Shown here: in pieces, positions 6,300-7,864 of the stretch
How the letters are laid out: each line of letters opens with the position of its first letter
How positions within the stretch are numbered: the first letter of the stretch is position 1
DNA from: Gammaproteobacteria bacterium
GTDB lineage: Bacteria; Pseudomonadota; Gammaproteobacteria; SZUA-152
Assembly: GCA_030613605.1 (NCBI GenBank)
Contig: JAUWLO010000093.1
Coordinates: 1-7,864, forward strand
Reading direction: 5' to 3'
Length of the DNA: 7,864 nt
Notes under the pieces: model-generated
What the model was told of the DNA's origin: nothing
Seen by the model: the letters and a program-made list of their open reading frames with translations, nothing else
The model's database searches: none
Program-made: the position numbers and the translations under genes

Positions 6300-6938
6300 A
6301 TGACTTATTACCGTAAAATAAAACATCTACTTACCATACAGAATAACTCTACAGGCAACCGTTTGTCAGAAATTAGTGAAAAATGGGACCAGCGCTATCA
6401 CTCAGCGCCTGATAATTTTCCTGAAGAATCACGCGTGTTACAGGATTTCGCTCACCTGCTACCAGAACAGGGGGATGCGCTAGATCTTGCTTGTGGATTA
6501 GGTGGAAACGCCCTGTTTCTTGCCAGCACAAAACTTTCCGTACAGGCCTGGGATATATCAAACGTGGCAATCAATAAACTCAACGCACACGCTCTATCTA
6601 AAAAATTGGGCATTCAAACCAGGGTACGGGATGTCATCACTTTACCTCCACAGGCAAAAACTTTTGATGTGATTATTGTTAGCTATTTTCTTCACCGGCC
6701 ATTGGCAAAATTTTTGTGTGATGCCCTGCGACCTGGAGGAGTATTATTTTACCAGACCTATACCCGCAGCAAGATTTCGAACGAGGGACCCAGCAATCCC
6801 GATTTTCTGTTGTCTGAAAATGAATTGCTCGATTTATTCTCGGATTTACACATACTGGCGTACCGGGAAGAAGGTAAAACAGGAAACATTAAAAAAGGGC
6901 TCCGTAATGAAGCCCTTTTTGTAGGAAAAAAGTCATAG
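6300..6938 (+). CDS. Class I SAM-dependent methyltransferase (TehB-like family)
   Basis: This 212-residue protein has a Rossmann-type methyltransferase core. Motif I, the SAM-binding LDLACGLGGN, is at 61-70. The acid after strand 2 is Asp85 in VQAWDIS, followed by Asp111 (motif III). Motif IV FDVIIVSYFLHRPL is at 122-135, and the post-motif LRPGGVLFYQTY at 143-154. The blocks SEKWDQRY near residue 26 and NEGPSNPDFLLSENELLDLF near 161-180 resemble uncharacterised TehB-like small-molecule methyltransferases. The substrate cannot be read from the sequence. The first ATG lacks a Shine-Dalgarno and adds about 25 residues before the usual start of the domain (near SEKWDQRY), so an internal start is possible, for example the TTG at 6363, though its ribosome site is also weak. 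The last 15 codons overlap a terminator-like hairpin. It is divergent from slyX and convergent with cysB, so probably monocistronic. Confidence 0.85.
   Translation: MTYYRKIKHLLTIQNNSTGNRLSEISEKWDQRYHSAPDNFPEESRVLQDFAHLLPEQGDALDLACGLGGNALFLASTKLSVQAWDISNVAINKLNAHALSKKLGIQTRVRDVITLPPQAKTFDVIIVSYFLHRPLAKFLCDALRPGGVLFYQTYTRSKISNEGPSNPDFLLSENELLDLFSDLHILAYREEGKTGNIKKGLRNEALFVGKKS
6892..6920. terminator. Bidirectional terminator-like hairpin inside the methyltransferase 3' end
   Basis: AAAAAGGGCT (6892-6901) and AGCCCTTTTT (6911-6920) are exact reverse complements around a 9-nt loop. This gives a GGGCT/AGCCC core with A and T tracts on both sides, the standard shape of a two-way intrinsic terminator between convergent genes. 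On the - strand it lies about 40 nt past the cysB stop, an ordinary place. On the + strand the T-run ends at 6920, 16 nt before the methyltransferase stop codon begins, so termination there would give an mRNA without a stop. Confidence 0.7.
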
Positions 6939-6960
6939 GACAAAAAGTCCAGCTGCCTTT

Positions 6961-7864
6961 CTATTCGGTATTTTCGTTTTTACTCGATTCCCAGTGCAAA
7001 ATACCTTCCACAGCATCTTCCGTAAGTTGAGGTGTAATCAATGTGATGAAGGCATACACAAAATTCCGTAAATGACGCCCACGGTGCACACAAACACAGC
7101 TCGTGCTAGGCCGGAATAAATCCCCCGTACTCACCACGACTATATCCTTGTCTTCACTTGGGTCCAGAGCGGTTTCAGCAATCAGCCCGACGCCCAACCC
7201 CAGCTTCACATACTTTTTAATAATGTCAGAATCCAGTGCTGTTAATGCGATATTGGTAAGCAACCCGGCGTCTGTAAATGCCTGGTTTACTGCCGAGCGT
7301 CCTGCTACAGCATGATCGTAGGTAATCAATGGATATTTTGCCAACGCTTCCAGTGTTAGCGAGCCTTCTTTTGTAAGCGGATGATCCAGCGGAGTAATGA
7401 CAGACAAGTTCCATTCTTTATAGGGCAGCATAACCAGTTCTTTGGGCATATCCTTTGTCGCTGTTGTAACAGCAACATCTGCCGTACGGGAAAGCAACAT
7501 ATCACTAATCTGGCGCGTATCACCCTGGTGAATACGCAACTTAACATCTGGAAATTGTTCGGAAAATTTTGCTATGACCGAAGGCAGGGCGTGATAAGCC
7601 TGGGTGTGTGTTGTCGCAATAGACAAAGTACCTTTGGTATCATCATTTAGCTGTTGGGCTACCTGGCGAATATTCTCTGTCTCGGTGAGAATCCGCTCTG
7701 CCATTTCAATAATATCTTCACCCGCCTTGGTAACGCCGGTTAATCGCTTGCCGTGGCGCTCAAACACCTGAACATTCAGCTCCTCCTCCAGCAACCGAAT
7801 TTGGGTACTGATGCCGGACTGGGCAGTAAACAAACGTTCAGCCGCTGTGGTCACATTCAGCCCT
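6961..7864 (-). CDS. cysB: CysB-family LysR-type regulator, N-terminus cut by window edge
   Basis: This is a LysR-type transcription factor; CysB proteins control sulfate/thiosulfate uptake and cysteine synthesis, responding to acetylserine and sulfur compounds. About 300 residues are visible. The frame is open to the right edge (residues GLNV before the GTG at 7852-7854), so about 17 N-terminal residues are missing and that GTG is internal. The winged HTH is seen as AAERLFTAQSGISTQIRLLEEEL, interrupted nowhere. The effector domain keeps the CysB signature SIATTHTQA (the recalled E. coli effector residues Thr100, Thr102 and Gln103), the VTT motif matching Thr149, ELVMLP, and YVKLGLGVGLIA. At the position of E. 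coli Thr202 (FTGRS) it has AGRS, which I recall also in betaproteobacterial CysB, so it belongs to a more distant branch than the enteric protein. Its stop is 22 nt from that of the convergent methyltransferase. The family is sure; orthology to enteric cysB is less so. Confidence 0.88.
   Translation of the reverse strand, partial: GLNVTTAAERLFTAQSGISTQIRLLEEELNVQVFERHGKRLTGVTKAGEDIIEMAERILTETENIRQVAQQLNDDTKGTLSIATTHTQAYHALPSVIAKFSEQFPDVKLRIHQGDTRQISDMLLSRTADVAVTTATKDMPKELVMLPYKEWNLSVITPLDHPLTKEGSLTLEALAKYPLITYDHAVAGRSAVNQAFTDAGLLTNIALTALDSDIIKKYVKLGLGVGLIAETALDPSEDKDIVVVSTGDLFRPSTSCVCVHRGRHLRNFVYAFITLITPQLTEDAVEGILHWESSKNENTE

Noticed and set aside
6938..6950. Mini hairpin GGAC-AAAAA-GTCC in the methyltransferase-cysB gap
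   Set aside because: A 4-bp stem without a T-tract; the stronger hairpin just upstream explains termination.
1..7864. CRISPR arrays, tRNA or rRNA genes, insertion sequences, integrase or toxin-antitoxin genes
   Set aside because: Looked for on both strands; no spaced direct repeats, cloverleaf-like sequence, transposase motif or terminal repeats were seen.

Overview
The window looks like chromosomal DNA from a gammaproteobacterium with moderate, AT-leaning base composition. The evidence is the gene set and order: an NtrY/NtrX two-component pair, then the Trk potassium-uptake genes trkA and trkH on the + strand; convergent to them, a DUF3301 protein and SlyX on the - strand; a class I SAM methyltransferase on the + strand; and finally the C-terminal ~300 residues of a CysB-family LysR regulator on the - strand. 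TrkH matches the E. coli protein in length and almost block for block. SlyX, DUF3301 and CysB are largely gammaproteobacterial or proteobacterial markers. I cannot name a genus. There is no sign of phage, IS, CRISPR, tRNA or rRNA.

Layout. Positions 1-1054 hold the 3' part of ntrY (the N-terminal sensor lies off the left edge). 1105-2469 is ntrX, 2650-4023 is trkA and 4130-5581 is trkH. 5636-5950 (-) is a DUF3301 membrane-anchored small protein and 6021-6236 (-) is slyX. 6300-6938 (+) is a methyltransferase and 6961-7864 (-) is cysB, whose N-terminus is cut by the right edge. Gaps are short; the longest gene-free stretch is the 180-nt ntrX-trkA interval, which probably carries the trkA promoter. 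No gap exceeds 300 bases.

Function. NtrY/NtrX is a membrane sensor kinase and its response regulator. TrkH is the potassium-conducting membrane subunit and TrkA its cytosolic nucleotide-gated RCK subunit, so these two genes together make one transporter. The - strand pair slyX/DUF3301 has no established role. CysB-type proteins control sulfur assimilation.

The points most worth a second look are these. (1) The trkA-trkH junction: a 34-codon ORF overlaps the trkA stop by GTGA and ends 5 nt before the trkH start, and a 14-bp inverted repeat pairs its internal Shine-Dalgarno-like region with the sequence just upstream of the SD-less trkH start. This suggests a translational-coupling device. (2) A terminator-like hairpin with A/T tracts on both sides sits inside the last codons of the methyltransferase, upstream of its stop codon. 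(3) NtrX keeps Walker A, but it lacks the GAFTGA loop, has Asp for the Walker B Glu, and has Leu at a usual arginine position. It is therefore unlikely to be a standard sigma-54 activator. I did not find a clearly new multi-gene system; most genes are ordinary housekeeping genes.
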